Below, in pieces: positions 8,775-16,607 of a stretch of 64,000 nucleotides of DNA (positions within the stretch are counted from its first letter, which is position 1; every line of letters begins with the position of its first letter). Source of the DNA: an uncultured Clostridia bacterium (GTDB lineage Bacteria; Bacillota; Clostridia; Christensenellales; HGM11417). The position numbers were made by a program, and so were the translations under genes. Below the pieces are notes generated by a model. It was not told the origin of the DNA and searched no databases. It worked only from the letters and a program-made list of their open reading frames with translations. Where the stretch lies: the NCBI GenBank assembly GCA_944332455.1, contig CALVJY010000005.1, forward strand, positions 46,482-110,481. The letters are read 5' to 3'.

Positions 8775-8930
8775 CCATAACGTGCCACCTTGTGGCACAT
8801 ATCGAGCGGCACGAAGGGCCGCATATCGAATGGCCGTCAGGCCATATATCGAGTTTGCCGAAGGCAAACATATCGACATAAATTTCTCGCAGGAACAAAA
8901 AACAATATTCCCGCTTAGTCAGAGTGGGCG
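8775..8930 (+). repeat. Family 2 ATATCGA-linked hairpin array, copy 1
   Basis: Four short stems are joined by ATATCGA linkers. They are GTGCCAC/GTGGCAC, an imperfect GCGGC/GCCGC stem, ATGGCC/GGCCAT and GTTTGCC/GGCAAAC. A conserved tail, AAATTTCTCGCAGGAACAAA, follows, then a fifth stem CCCGCTT/AGTGGG. The copy at 51.8 kb (opposite strand) has the same order, linkers and tail but different paired stem bases. Confidence 0.82.
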
Positions 8931-9031
8931 TATGGCGCGGAGCCTCAGGCTCCCCGGCGGCGCTGCCGCCCAGGCACCGCGCGAAACGCACGAAACGGCT
9001 GTAAAACTTGCACAAAGTTCGGGCAAAACCC

Positions 9032-9060
9032 TATACATTTGGGAAAAATTATGTTATAAT
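9032..9060 (+). promoter_or_regulatory. Promoter of the ppx leader
   Basis: A perfect -10 box TATAAT (9055-9060) is preceded, after 17 nt, by TATACA (9032-9037), a four-of-six match to the -35 consensus. It would start a leader of about 155 nt before the ppx start codon. Confidence 0.6.
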
Positions 9061-9075
9061 CTACAAAAGCATGAA

Positions 9076-9134
9076 CCGTACCCGGATCCGATCCGGGTAC
9101 GGCCGCCTTTCCTCCTGCGGAAGGCATCTTTTTT
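9076..9134 (+). terminator. Hairpin plus terminator inside the ppx leader (possible attenuator)
   Basis: Two consecutive stems lie in the leader. A perfect 12-bp stem with loop CCG covers 9076-9102. A second stem, GCCTTTCC with GGAAGGC (9105-9125, one bulge), is followed by TTTTTT at 9129-9134. The T-run comes about 65 nt after the predicted transcription start and about 90 nt before ppx. It could end transcription early, giving attenuation or a short separate RNA. Confidence 0.5.
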
Positions 9135-9223
9135 GTCCGGCCGCCGGCCGGGGACGGAAGGGTGCGGGCCGCGGCCCGCAGCAGGGTCATCATTTGATTT
9201 CAAATTTTGTGAGGGTTCATACA

Positions 9224-10735
9224 TTGGAAAAAATCGCCATCATCGACCTGGGTTCCAACAACGCCCGCATGGTGCTGGTCAACATTTTTGACGGCTGCTT
9301 TGCGGTGTTCGACGAACTGAAAGAATCCGTCCGGCTGGGTCAGGACATGGAGCGCGACGGCTTTTTGAAGCCCGCCCGCGTGGTGCAGACCATCAAGACG
9401 CTGAAGATGTTCAAAAAGCTCTGCGACGCCTACAAGGTGGACCGCGTCATCGCGGTCGGCACGGCGGCCGTGCGCAGAGCCAAGAATCAGAAGGGCTTTC
9501 TGGAAGAGGTCCAGTCCACCTGCGGCATCAAGATCCGGGTGCTCTCCGCCGAGGAGGAGGCCCGGCTGGTCTACCAGGGGGTCATCAACTCCATGGACAT
9601 CCCCAAGGGGCTGATCCTCGAGATCGGCGGCGGCTCCACCAAGATCATCTACTACAACCGCCGCAACATTCTGCACTACGAATCCCTGCCCTTCGGGGCG
9701 GTCACGCTGACCGACCTGTTCGCCCCCGACCGCATGAAGCCCGAGGAGCAGGCCAAGAAGATCGAGGAATTTTTCACCGAACAGCTGGAGACCCTGCCCT
9801 GGCTGAAGGAGGTCGATCCCGACGTCCAGATGATCGGGGTGGGCGGCTCCTTCCGGAACGTGGGCAAGATCTCCCGCAAGGTGCGCAAGTACCCCCTGGA
9901 GATGGCGCACAACTACGTCATCCCCACCCGGGAGTTTACCGGCATCTACGACATGATCAAGGTGCTGGATCTGGACAAGAAGATGAAGATCAAGGGCCTT
10001 TCCTCCGGCCGGGCGGACACCCTGCCCTGCGCCATGGCCCTCATCCAGTCCTTTGTCTCCTACATGAACTTCTCCCAGATGACCATCAGCGGCAGCGGCC
10101 TGCGGGAGGGGCTGATGTTCAACTATGCCGTGCCCACCACCGTGGAAAAGCCCATTTCGGACGTGCTGGGACACAGCCTGAACACCATGGTCAAGTACTT
10201 TGACGCCAACATCCCCCACGTGGAGCACGTCAACAACCTGTCCACCCAGCTGTTCAAGCAGCTGCGGGTGCTGCACAAGTTCCCCCGGCAATACCTGAAA
10301 ATTCTGCGGGTGGCCTCCATGCTGCACGACTCCGGCATGCGCATCAAGTACTACAACCACCACAAACATTCGGCCTACATCATCCTGAACGCCAATCTGT
10401 ACGGCATCTCCCACCGCGACATCGTGCTGGCCGCCTTCGTGGCCGCCGCCCACAAGCGGGACGATCTGAACTACAACGAGTGGCTGAAGTACCGCGACCT
10501 GATCTCGGAGGACGACTTCGACGCCGTGCGCAAGCTGGGCGTCATCCTCCGCATCGCCGAAAGTCTGGACCGCTCCATGTCCTCGGTCATCGTGGGCCTG
10601 AACTGCGACGTGCTGGGCGATTCGGTGATCATGAAGACCGAGGTCGAGGGCGACGCCTCCCTGGAGATCAAGGACGCCCTGGCCGCCTCCGGCGAGTTCC
10701 GCAAGGCCTTCGGCAAAAATCTGGAGATCCTGTAA
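9224..10735 (+). CDS. ppx: Ppx/GppA-type phosphatase with C-terminal HD domain
   Basis: The product (503 residues from TTG 9224) belongs to the exopolyphosphatase / guanosine pentaphosphate phosphatase family. The ASKHA nucleotide-binding fold is marked by AIIDLGSNNARMV at the N-terminus and by EIGGGSTKI near residue 135. An HD-type domain follows, with HDSGMRIKYYNHH near residue 367. Members hydrolyse polyphosphate or pppGpp, and relA is also encoded in this window. The TTG start is chosen because GAGGG lies 9 nt upstream and the family begins right at this point; the longer upstream frame runs back through the promoter and terminator. The maf and mreB-like genes follow in the same direction. 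Confidence 0.88.
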   Translation: MEKIAIIDLGSNNARMVLVNIFDGCFAVFDELKESVRLGQDMERDGFLKPARVVQTIKTLKMFKKLCDAYKVDRVIAVGTAAVRRAKNQKGFLEEVQSTCGIKIRVLSAEEEARLVYQGVINSMDIPKGLILEIGGGSTKIIYYNRRNILHYESLPFGAVTLTDLFAPDRMKPEEQAKKIEEFFTEQLETLPWLKEVDPDVQMIGVGGSFRNVGKISRKVRKYPLEMAHNYVIPTREFTGIYDMIKVLDLDKKMKIKGLSSGRADTLPCAMALIQSFVSYMNFSQMTISGSGLREGLMFNYAVPTTVEKPISDVLGHSLNTMVKYFDANIPHVEHVNNLSTQLFKQLRVLHKFPRQYLKILRVASMLHDSGMRIKYYNHHKHSAYIILNANLYGISHRDIVLAAFVAAAHKRDDLNYNEWLKYRDLISEDDFDAVRKLGVILRIAESLDRSMSSVIVGLNCDVLGDSVIMKTEVEGDASLEIKDALAASGEFRKAFGKNLEIL

Positions 10736-10744
10736 AAGGCTTTC

Positions 10745-10770
10745 AAGCCGGGGAAACACCCCGGCTTTTT
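10745..10770 (+). terminator. Intrinsic terminator between ppx and maf
   Basis: The stem AAGCCGGGG with CCCCGGCTT has a 5-nt loop and is followed by a short T-run (TTTT, then CC). It lies between the ppx stop and the maf start, which are only 50 nt apart, so it probably reduces rather than blocks read-through. Confidence 0.65.
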
Positions 10771-10785
10771 CCGTTTTCTTCCGCG

Positions 10786-11352
10786 ATGAAACATCTCATT
10801 CTGGCATCCGCCTCGCCCCGCCGCCGGCAGCTTCTGCAGACGCTGGGGCTTCCCTTTTCGGTCTGTCCGGCCCGGGGAGAAGAACTTCTTCCTCCCGGCA
10901 CGGACCCCGCCCGAGCCGCCCTGGCGCTGGCCGTCCAGAAGGCGGAAGAGGTCTTTGCCTCCCACCCCGGGGATCTGGTGCTGGGCGCGGACACCGTGGT
11001 GGCCTTCGGGGGAAAACTGCTGGGCAAACCGGCCTCCCGGGAGGAGGCCTTTGCCATGCTTTCCGCCCTTTCCGGGCGCACCCATCTGGTGACCACCGGG
11101 GTCTGCCTGAAGGGCCCCGGCCTCGACCTCCGGGACGCCGAGACCGCCCGGGTGACCTTCCGGCCCTGGACAGAGGCGGAGATCTTCCGCTACATCGACA
11201 CCGGCTCCCCCTTCGACAAGGCGGGGGGCTACGGGATCCAGGATCCCGACGGCCCGGTGCTCTCCTTCGAGGGCAACTTTGACAACATCATGGGCCTTCC
11301 CCTCTCCCTCCCCCTCTTCGGCCGCCTGTCCGGGCTGCTCGAGGGGAATTAA
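10786..11352 (+). CDS. maf: Maf-family nucleotide pyrophosphatase
   Basis: The 188-residue protein has the Maf signature SASPRRRQLL at the N-terminus. It also has ADTVV near residue 67, GRTHLVTTGVCL in the middle, and GKAGGYGIQ-like residues near 147 (DKAGGYGIQDPDG). Maf enzymes hydrolyse non-canonical nucleoside triphosphates, mainly dTTP/UTP or modified forms, and maf commonly neighbours mreB and radC. ATG 10786 is the natural family start. No Shine-Dalgarno sequence precedes it, and a terminator stem ends 16 nt upstream, so translation initiation here is unusual. Alternative upstream starts would extend into ppx. Confidence 0.9.
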   Translation: MKHLILASASPRRRQLLQTLGLPFSVCPARGEELLPPGTDPARAALALAVQKAEEVFASHPGDLVLGADTVVAFGGKLLGKPASREEAFAMLSALSGRTHLVTTGVCLKGPGLDLRDAETARVTFRPWTEAEIFRYIDTGSPFDKAGGYGIQDPDGPVLSFEGNFDNIMGLPLSLPLFGRLSGLLEGN

Positions 11353-11444
11353 AGGGCCTCGCACGATCTGAGGCGCCCGGAATTTTTTCAGGACAGCGAA
11401 CAATACGGCGGGACGTTTGCGCCCGGCGAAGATACGAGGACGTT

Positions 11445-12437
11445 ATGGTGAAATTGGAATTGGCAATCGACATGGGCACCTCCTTTACTTCGGTCTTTCA
11501 GAAGGGGGCCGGCCTGGTGCTGCGCGAACCCAGCGTGGCCGTGACCGGCGAGGAGGAAAGGCTGCTGGCCGTGGGCGAGCAGGCCAAAAGGCTGATCGGC
11601 AAGACCCAGCCCGGCCAGAAAGTGGTCTTTCCGGTGACCGAGGGCATGATCTCGGCCCCCGCCACCGCGGCCCGGATGCTGGAACAGTTTTTGCTCCGGG
11701 TGGTGCCGGATCATCTGTCCCGCCCCAGGATCAAGGCCCTGCTGTGCATTCCCTGCGGCAGTTCGGCCCAGGACCGCGCCTCCTTCGAGGAGACCGCCTG
11801 CGACGCCGGCATCCGGGAGGTGCTTCTGGTGGAATCCCCCGTCTGCACGGCCCTGGGACTGGGCGTCCCCCTCTCCTCCGACTCCCCCATCATGGTGGTG
11901 GACATCGGCGGCGGCAAGACCGAGATCGCCGTGGTCTCCAAGGCCGGGATGCTGGCCGGATGCACGGTCTCGATCGGGGGCAACAACGCCGACATCGCCA
12001 TCGTGGACTATGTGGAGGGGGAATTCGGCTTCCGCGTCGGCCTGCAGACCGCCGAAAAGGCCAAGATCGAGGTGGCCTCGCTCTACCTCAACGACACCTC
12101 CGCCACCCTGATCGGGGGCATGGAGAGCACCACGCAGGCCCCCCGCTCCATGGTCCTGACCTCCCGGATGATCTACGACATTCTGGAATACTGCTACGGC
12201 AACATCGTGGAAAAGGTCTCGGACGTGCTGGCCACCCTGCCCTCCGAAGTGGCGGGCGACGTCTCCCGCCGGGGCATCTACCTGTGCGGCGGCGCCAGCG
12301 CGGTGGCGGGCCTGGGCAAGATCATGAGCAAGGTCCTGAAGATCCCCGTCATCACCGTGGAGGAGCCCGCCCTCTGCACCGTCATGGGCGCGGGAAAACT
12401 GCTGGCCTCCAGAGAGCTTCTGAACAGTCTGGTGTGA
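11445..12437 (+). CDS. MreB/Mbl-family actin-like cell-shape protein
   Basis: This 330-residue actin-fold ATPase of the MreB family guides cell-wall synthesis along the side wall. Phosphate 1 motif IDMGTSFTSVF lies near the N-terminus. Phosphate 2 VVDIGGGKTEIAVVS lies near residue 150. The adenosine-binding region GIYLCGGASAVAGLG lies near residue 280. The length is normal for MreB. Sequence features look divergent from typical MreB (GTSFTSVF where GTANTLVY is usual), so it could be a second paralogue (Mbl/MreBH-like). No mreC or mreD follows. GAGGACGTT precedes the ATG, and the gene is closed by an intrinsic terminator. Confidence 0.85.
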   Translation: MVKLELAIDMGTSFTSVFQKGAGLVLREPSVAVTGEEERLLAVGEQAKRLIGKTQPGQKVVFPVTEGMISAPATAARMLEQFLLRVVPDHLSRPRIKALLCIPCGSSAQDRASFEETACDAGIREVLLVESPVCTALGLGVPLSSDSPIMVVDIGGGKTEIAVVSKAGMLAGCTVSIGGNNADIAIVDYVEGEFGFRVGLQTAEKAKIEVASLYLNDTSATLIGGMESTTQAPRSMVLTSRMIYDILEYCYGNIVEKVSDVLATLPSEVAGDVSRRGIYLCGGASAVAGLGKIMSKVLKIPVITVEEPALCTVMGAGKLLASRELLNSLV

Positions 12438-12479
12438 AAAGACGGCAGGGCATGACAGTTTTGCTGCATCTGAACCAAA

Positions 12480-12516
12480 GAAGGCGACCGGAATCGATCC
12501 GATCGCCTTCTTTTTT
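12480..12516 (+). terminator. Intrinsic terminator after the mreB-like gene
   Basis: The stem GAAGGCGA with TCGCCTTC is followed by TTTTTT (12511-12516). It lies about 40 nt after the mreB-like stop codon and just before the convergent leucine-rich-repeat gene. Confidence 0.82.
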
Positions 12517-12539
12517 CCTTTTCACCTCATCAAAGGGCT

Positions 12540-13928
12540 TCACCCTGTTACTTCTTCCGGCAAAGTCCAACTGCTCCACACGACAGTGCTCACCGCGCCG
12601 TTCCAGCTTTGGCTCCAACCCTCCGGCTGCTGATCCGCCTCGCAGAAAATCATAATGCCAAAGCAGCCTCCAAAAACTGCGTTGCCCATAGAGGTCACGG
12701 TAACGGGAATGTTGATTTTTTCCAAGGCAGTACAGCTGGAAAAAGCCGATGACCCTATACTCTTCACGGTATAGGAGATCTTTACCTTAGCCAAGTTTTT
12801 GCAGTAAGCAAATGCCTCTTTCCCTATATAAACCACTCCTTCCGGAATGGTAAGACTCGTCAACCCGCTGCACCCGCTGAATGCTCCCTCCGCAATGCCG
12901 GAAACGCCGCCGCCCGCCGGGATCACACTGTTTTTGCACCCCCAGACCAGATCGTTCTTTTTGATCAGACAGTTTCCTTCACTGCGGTAGACCTCGTTTC
13001 CTTCCTCCACCATGATACTCTCTAATCCGCCGCAAAAACGGAATACCCTCCCAGCGATTTGGGTTATCCCGGCGGGAATCACTAAACTTTTTAATGAACT
13101 GCAGCCGTAAAAGGCCTCACTTTTGATGCTTGTCACACTTTCAGGAAAGTCAAACTCTACGAGAGAACTGCACTCTCTGAACATCCATGGACCAATACTT
13201 TCCAAAGAGTCCGGAAGAGTAACGCTTGTCAGACTGCTGCACTCCAGAAACATTCCCTCACCGTCAAGTTCCGTCACACTGTCCGGAATCACAACTTCAA
13301 CTAAGCTGGCACACCCCTTAAAAACACCGCGGTCCATTCTTGTCACGCTGCTTGGGATGTTTACTTCCTGCAGGGATTCACATCCGGAGAACGCATAACC
13401 ATCGATCCAGGTCACACTGTCCGGAATCGTCACGCTGAGGATCCAACCGCAGCCCTCGAAGGCATACCCTCCCACCTTAGTCACCGGGTGACCCAAATGC
13501 TCTGAAGGAATGACAATGTGCTTTCCTCTTGCACTGCCTATGCCTGTGACTGCACAGACCCCTTCTTCAAAGTCATATTCCAGTCCTGTTGTGAGTTCTC
13601 TTGGCGGTTCTCCTCCTTTCACATAGGTCCCCACCGGCATATCGTCCTTATAAAGCGTCAGAACACCGTCCTTGATATGTACCATGTATGCTATCCTATT
13701 CCCACTAAAAAAATAGTACCAATTCCCTTTCTTTGGTTTAATTTGTCCGCCGCTGCCGCCTTTCCAGTTCCACTCATTGGTTTCCGGCACTTCAAGATAG
13801 GTATTCCCGTTCTCACTATAATACCATCCTGTGATGTCTTCTTTTTCTTGCTCACTCTCACAGGCAAACAAACCCACGCTTAAGAGCAGGATTGCCGATA
13901 GCGCTAACACAATTTTACCCTTCATCAT
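12540..13928 (-). CDS. BspA-type leucine-rich-repeat lipoprotein
   Basis: The 462-residue product starts with a lipoprotein signal whose lipobox cysteine is residue 23 (VGLFAC). A short N-terminal domain follows (ITGWYYSENGNTYLEV). About eleven LRR_5-type repeats then run from residue 115 to 440, with the pattern LxxVxIPxSVTxIxxxAFxGC. Such proteins sit on the cell surface and often bind host or neighbour-cell proteins. ATG 13928 (or the adjacent ATG 13925) is chosen for the GGAGGA just upstream. The promoter TTGACA-17-TACAAT lies at 13977-14005. The gene is more AT-rich than its neighbours, which suggests transfer. Confidence 0.87.
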   Translation of the reverse strand: MMKGKIVLALSAILLLSVGLFACESEQEKEDITGWYYSENGNTYLEVPETNEWNWKGGSGGQIKPKKGNWYYFFSGNRIAYMVHIKDGVLTLYKDDMPVGTYVKGGEPPRELTTGLEYDFEEGVCAVTGIGSARGKHIVIPSEHLGHPVTKVGGYAFEGCGWILSVTIPDSVTWIDGYAFSGCESLQEVNIPSSVTRMDRGVFKGCASLVEVVIPDSVTELDGEGMFLECSSLTSVTLPDSLESIGPWMFRECSSLVEFDFPESVTSIKSEAFYGCSSLKSLVIPAGITQIAGRVFRFCGGLESIMVEEGNEVYRSEGNCLIKKNDLVWGCKNSVIPAGGGVSGIAEGAFSGCSGLTSLTIPEGVVYIGKEAFAYCKNLAKVKISYTVKSIGSSAFSSCTALEKINIPVTVTSMGNAVFGGCFGIMIFCEADQQPEGWSQSWNGAVSTVVWSSWTLPEEVTG

Positions 13929-13976
13929 TTTCTCCTCCGAGTATAATTCGGAAAGGTATTTCGCCTTTCCTGTTTT

Positions 13977-14005
13977 ATTGTAACACACTTTTCTCGTCCT
14001 GTCAA
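13977..14005 (-). promoter_or_regulatory. Sigma-A promoter of the LRR lipoprotein
   Basis: On the minus strand TTGACA (14000-14005), a 17-nt spacer and TACAAT (13977-13982) form a near-consensus promoter. It lies about 50 nt before the start codon. It is downstream of the small-RNA terminator, so the two transcription units are separate. Confidence 0.8.
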
Positions 14006-14040
14006 TACCCAATTTAAAATATTAATACCCGGAAAATCAC

Positions 14041-14206
14041 AAAAACCCAAGAAGGACCGCAGAGCGGTCCTTCTTGGGTAAAAAAATAATGAGGAGGGAA
14101 ATTGTAATAGTCTTTTGCAAGACTATTTATTAGCAACGCACGGGGTAGATGCGTTACTAACCGAAGTTGGGGATCATCGGAGGAGGTCTCCCTCATCTCT
14201 GATGAT
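14041..14206 (-). ncRNA. Candidate small RNA with three hairpins, a C-rich segment and its own terminator
   Basis: On the minus strand a TATAAT box lies at 14213-14218. Downstream in order are: a stem ATCATC/GATGAT enclosing GAGG/CCTC; an 11-bp stem (TTAGTAACGCA with TGCGTTGCTAA) with a C-rich 9-nt loop; a 9-bp stem AATAGTCTT/AAGACTATT with the tetraloop GCAA; an unpaired TTTCCCTCCTC; and a 15-bp terminator stem (14045-14077) followed by TTTTT. No open reading frame fits. The unpaired C-rich segment is complementary to Shine-Dalgarno sequences, as in RsaE-like regulatory RNAs. Identity with a known RNA family could not be recognised. Confidence 0.6.
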
Positions 14207-14212
14207 GGCCTT

Positions 14213-14218
14213 ATTATA
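14213..14218 (-). promoter_or_regulatory. -10 box of the candidate small RNA
   Basis: TATAAT on the minus strand, 7 nt before the first stem. The -35 region (ATATAT) is weak and AT-rich. Confidence 0.45.
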
Positions 14219-14290
14219 ACCCATTTTTGTGATAAATATATGAAAAAAAATTGAATGAATCATGAAATAGCCAAAATTTTCTGATACTCC

Positions 14291-14390
14291 GCCCGGCGAG
14301 GGGCCGGCCTTCGGAAAATTCCTTGCCAAGGCCCCCGCTGCGGAGGCGAGGGGTCGGCCTTCAGAAAATTTCTTGCCAAGGCCCCCGCTG
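14291..14390. repeat. Two tandem 50-bp repeat units
   Basis: Units 14291-14340 and 14341-14390 are nearly identical. They share GGCGAGGGG, CGGCCTTC, GAAAATT and the 18-nt TTGCCAAGGCCCCCGCTG. They lie between the candidate small RNA and the AAA_14 ATPase stop codon. The function is unknown. Confidence 0.8.
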
Positions 14391-14457
14391 CGAATCCGGG
14401 AGCCCGGATCCCCTAGTCCGCGGAAAGGCCGAAAAGATCGACGCAAAGGAGGCGTCC

Positions 14458-15657
14458 TTACCAATCCTCCCTCAGGAGAAAGTCCGCGATGTGCACGATC
14501 TGGATCCCATTCTCGTTCCCGATCGCCAGGTCATCCATGCAGACGACGTATTTCGGATAATGGTCTCTGACCTCCATCAGGTTGCCGGTCTCCCGCGAAG
14601 AGTCTGCGGGCAACTCGCGGCAGACCTGAACATAGACCTTTTCTCCCCGCCGTTCGCCCACGAAATCGATCTCCTTCGTGCCGTTTTTCCCGATATACAC
14701 CGCATATCCCCGCCGTCTCATTTCCAGGTACACAATATTCTCCAGCATGGACGATACCATGTTTTGCTGAAACCCTGCGCGGCAATAGCGGAAGGAGATG
14801 TCGGAAAGATAATACTTTTCCTGGGTCTTGAGCACGGCTTTTCCCTGCAGATCGTACCTCCGGCAGGGATAAAGGATGAAGGCTTCCTGCAGCCAGGCGA
14901 TGTAATTGTAGATGGTCTCTACCGAGATGGACCGCCTTTCGCTTTTCAGGAAATTCGCAACGGAGTTCGCGGAAAACGTTTTGCCCACATTCTCCACGAT
15001 GAAGCGCACGACGCGGTCGAACAGGTCATGATTCCGGATGTTGTGCCGTTTGGTGATATCCCGCCCGATGACGGCGGCATAGATGCCGTCTGCGACCTGG
15101 TAGGCGGACGGCAGGTCGAAGTTGCTGATGCCGATGATGGGAAACCCGCCGTATTGCAGATACTCGCTGAATGCTTGGCGCGCATCTTCCCGGCCCCTTC
15201 CCTTGAAGGAAAGATACTCTTTGAAAGACAGCGTGAATACGGGAATGGAGACATAGCGCCCGGAAAGATAGGTCCCGATCTCGCCGGACATGAGTTTTGA
15301 GTTGGAACCCGTCACATAAAGATCGGCATTCCCCTCCTCCAGCAGGCTGTTTACGGCCTTTTCCCAACCCGTTACTTCCTGCAGTTCATCGAGAAAGAGG
15401 TAGTTTTTCTGCCGGCCGCTCATTTTTTCTTTGAGCTCCCGGTACATGGCCTCGGCGTCAAAGCCGTCCTCGATGTCCATTTCCGTGTACTTCCGGGAAA
15501 TGATCTGCTCTTTTGAAACGCCTCGGGAGATCAGTTCCTGCTTGATCATCTCGAAGATGGTAGATTTTCCCGCGCGGCGGACGCCGGCCAGGATCTTGAC
15601 GAGGGGAACATCGATGAACGGGGATACGGCTTTGATATAATCCGGACGAAGGATCAC
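14458..15657 (-). CDS. AAA_14/DUF4143 family ATPase
   Basis: This 399-residue protein has an N-terminal P-loop (GVRRAGKS, residues 25-32) and Walker B LFLDE (87-91). Sensor TGSNSKLM follows, and a C-terminal DUF4143 nuclease-like domain contains KEIDFV near residue 325. Such proteins are very common in anaerobes and archaea and move often. They are suspected to act in DNA handling or toxin-antitoxin-like competition, but the role is unproven. The GTG start at 15657 has AAGGAG 7 nt upstream. The promoter TTGACT-17-TATAAT lies at 15788-15816. A toxin-antitoxin pair lies immediately upstream on the same strand. Confidence 0.85.
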   Translation of the reverse strand: MILRPDYIKAVSPFIDVPLVKILAGVRRAGKSTIFEMIKQELISRGVSKEQIISRKYTEMDIEDGFDAEAMYRELKEKMSGRQKNYLFLDELQEVTGWEKAVNSLLEEGNADLYVTGSNSKLMSGEIGTYLSGRYVSIPVFTLSFKEYLSFKGRGREDARQAFSEYLQYGGFPIIGISNFDLPSAYQVADGIYAAVIGRDITKRHNIRNHDLFDRVVRFIVENVGKTFSANSVANFLKSERRSISVETIYNYIAWLQEAFILYPCRRYDLQGKAVLKTQEKYYLSDISFRYCRAGFQQNMVSSMLENIVYLEMRRRGYAVYIGKNGTKEIDFVGERRGEKVYVQVCRELPADSSRETGNLMEVRDHYPKYVVCMDDLAIGNENGIQIVHIADFLLREDW

Positions 15658-15787
15658 GGCGATTCTCCTTTTTCAGTTTTTGTCACAGTCCGTCGCGGAC
15701 AGCGGCCGTTCCGTCAGATGCTGACGCCGGGGCCACAGGCTCGCTGATGCGGGGATCTTTCCTTCCTTGGCTTAATTCTTTTATACC

Positions 15788-15816
15788 ATTATATCCGAAA
15801 AACTTTGGAAAGTCAA
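15788..15816 (-). promoter_or_regulatory. Sigma-A promoter of the AAA_14 ATPase
   Basis: TTGACT (15811-15816), a 17-nt spacer and TATAAT (15788-15793) on the minus strand, about 130 nt before the GTG start. Confidence 0.8.
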
Positions 15817-15902
15817 TCAGTTTTTCTTTTATAGTAGTAAAAACTTTTTCAATTTCTACTCTTTTTCAACTTACATAAGACAGGACAGAGCAAGACAGAC
15901 TG

Positions 15903-15937
15903 AAAAAAATCACCCCTCCGGGAGTCCGGAAGGGTGA
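15903..15937 (-). terminator. Intrinsic terminator of the toxin-antitoxin operon
   Basis: On the minus strand TCACCCTTCCGG pairs with CCGGAGGGGTGA (one wobble pair), followed by seven T. It lies about 10 nt after the PIN toxin stop codon. Confidence 0.85.
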
Positions 15938-15946
15938 AGCCCGTCC

Positions 15947-16366
15947 TCATTCGCTCATGATTTTGCGGAGAAAATCTTTGGGGATGAAAACGGGCACGGA
16001 GGATTTGACAAAATCATCGGGATTGCGTGTGACGATGCAATCGGCTTCTGCCCGGGCCGCCGTTTCGATCATCACCGCATCCTCAAAGTCCGCTACGGGT
16101 GAGGGGATTGCGCGGCGGCAGTCGATCCCGGCAGTATCCGATACTTCAAAGAGCGAGAACAGTTTGGACAAAACCTCGCGGGAGGCCTTGTCGCTGTGTG
16201 TGTGGCGGTGCATCAAATAGTAGATATCCGTTGCCGCTTTTGCTGTGATGCATCCGACGTACAGATTGTTGGCAGCGCTTAAAAACAGCTCCTGCGCTTC
16301 TTTGCAGAAGGGTTCCCTGCTTTGGAGCGCGTCCAGGATGACGCAGGTGTCAAGCAAGGCCCTCAT
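15947..16366 (-). CDS. PIN-domain toxin (VapC-like ribonuclease)
   Basis: The 139-residue protein has the PIN acidic residues Asp6 (ALLDTCVILD), Asp93/Asp96 (VADFEDAVMIETA) and Asp109 (ADCIVTRNPDDF). VapC-like PIN toxins are metal-dependent endoribonucleases that cut tRNA or rRNA and stop growth. The start ATG 16366 overlaps the antitoxin stop by 4 bp (ATGA), so translation is coupled. The frame is open far upstream, but only this start fits the family length and the overlap. A terminator follows directly. Confidence 0.9.
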   Translation of the reverse strand: MRALLDTCVILDALQSREPFCKEAQELFLSAANNLYVGCITAKAATDIYYLMHRHTHSDKASREVLSKLFSLFEVSDTAGIDCRRAIPSPVADFEDAVMIETAARAEADCIVTRNPDDFVKSSVPVFIPKDFLRKIMSE

Positions 16367-16578
16367 ATCCGGCTCAGTCTCTCTTCCCGGCCTTCTTCTG
16401 CCGTGACATCGGAAGGCAATACCCCGAATAAGGACCTGGCGATCGCCACCCGCTCCTGGAAGGGATTGGTCAGTTTGGAGATGACTTTCCCGTTTCGCGT
16501 AATGTAGATATCCTCTGTCGCCGAAAGCAGCAAATACTTGCTCAGGTTTTCTTTTAGCTCTGTGGCAGTGATCGACAT
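16363..16578 (-). CDS. Phd/YefM-type antitoxin
   Basis: The 71-residue protein has the Phd/YefM fold: MSITATELKENLSKYLLLSA, then DIYITRNGKVISKLTNP. The N-terminal half binds DNA as a dimer and the C-terminal tail should cover the PIN toxin. AGGAGG precedes the ATG by about 9 nt. It is the first gene of the pair and starts just downstream of a consensus promoter that contains a palindrome, fitting conditional autoregulation. Confidence 0.9.
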   Translation of the reverse strand: MSITATELKENLSKYLLLSATEDIYITRNGKVISKLTNPFQERVAIARSLFGVLPSDVTAEEGREERLSRI

Positions 16579-16607
16579 GGCGGAGACCTCCTTCTTGTTG
16601 TACTATT

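Noticed and set aside
8775..8930. Family 2 array as a CRISPR
   Set aside because: The ATATCGA linkers are only 7 nt and the intervening pieces are self-complementary stems, not unique spacers. No cas genes are present.
14041..14206. T-box leader or 6S RNA for the structured minus-strand RNA
   Set aside because: The T-box sequence (GGTGG-type with ACC) is missing and no synthetase gene follows. No long closed helix with a central bubble, as in 6S RNA, can be drawn.
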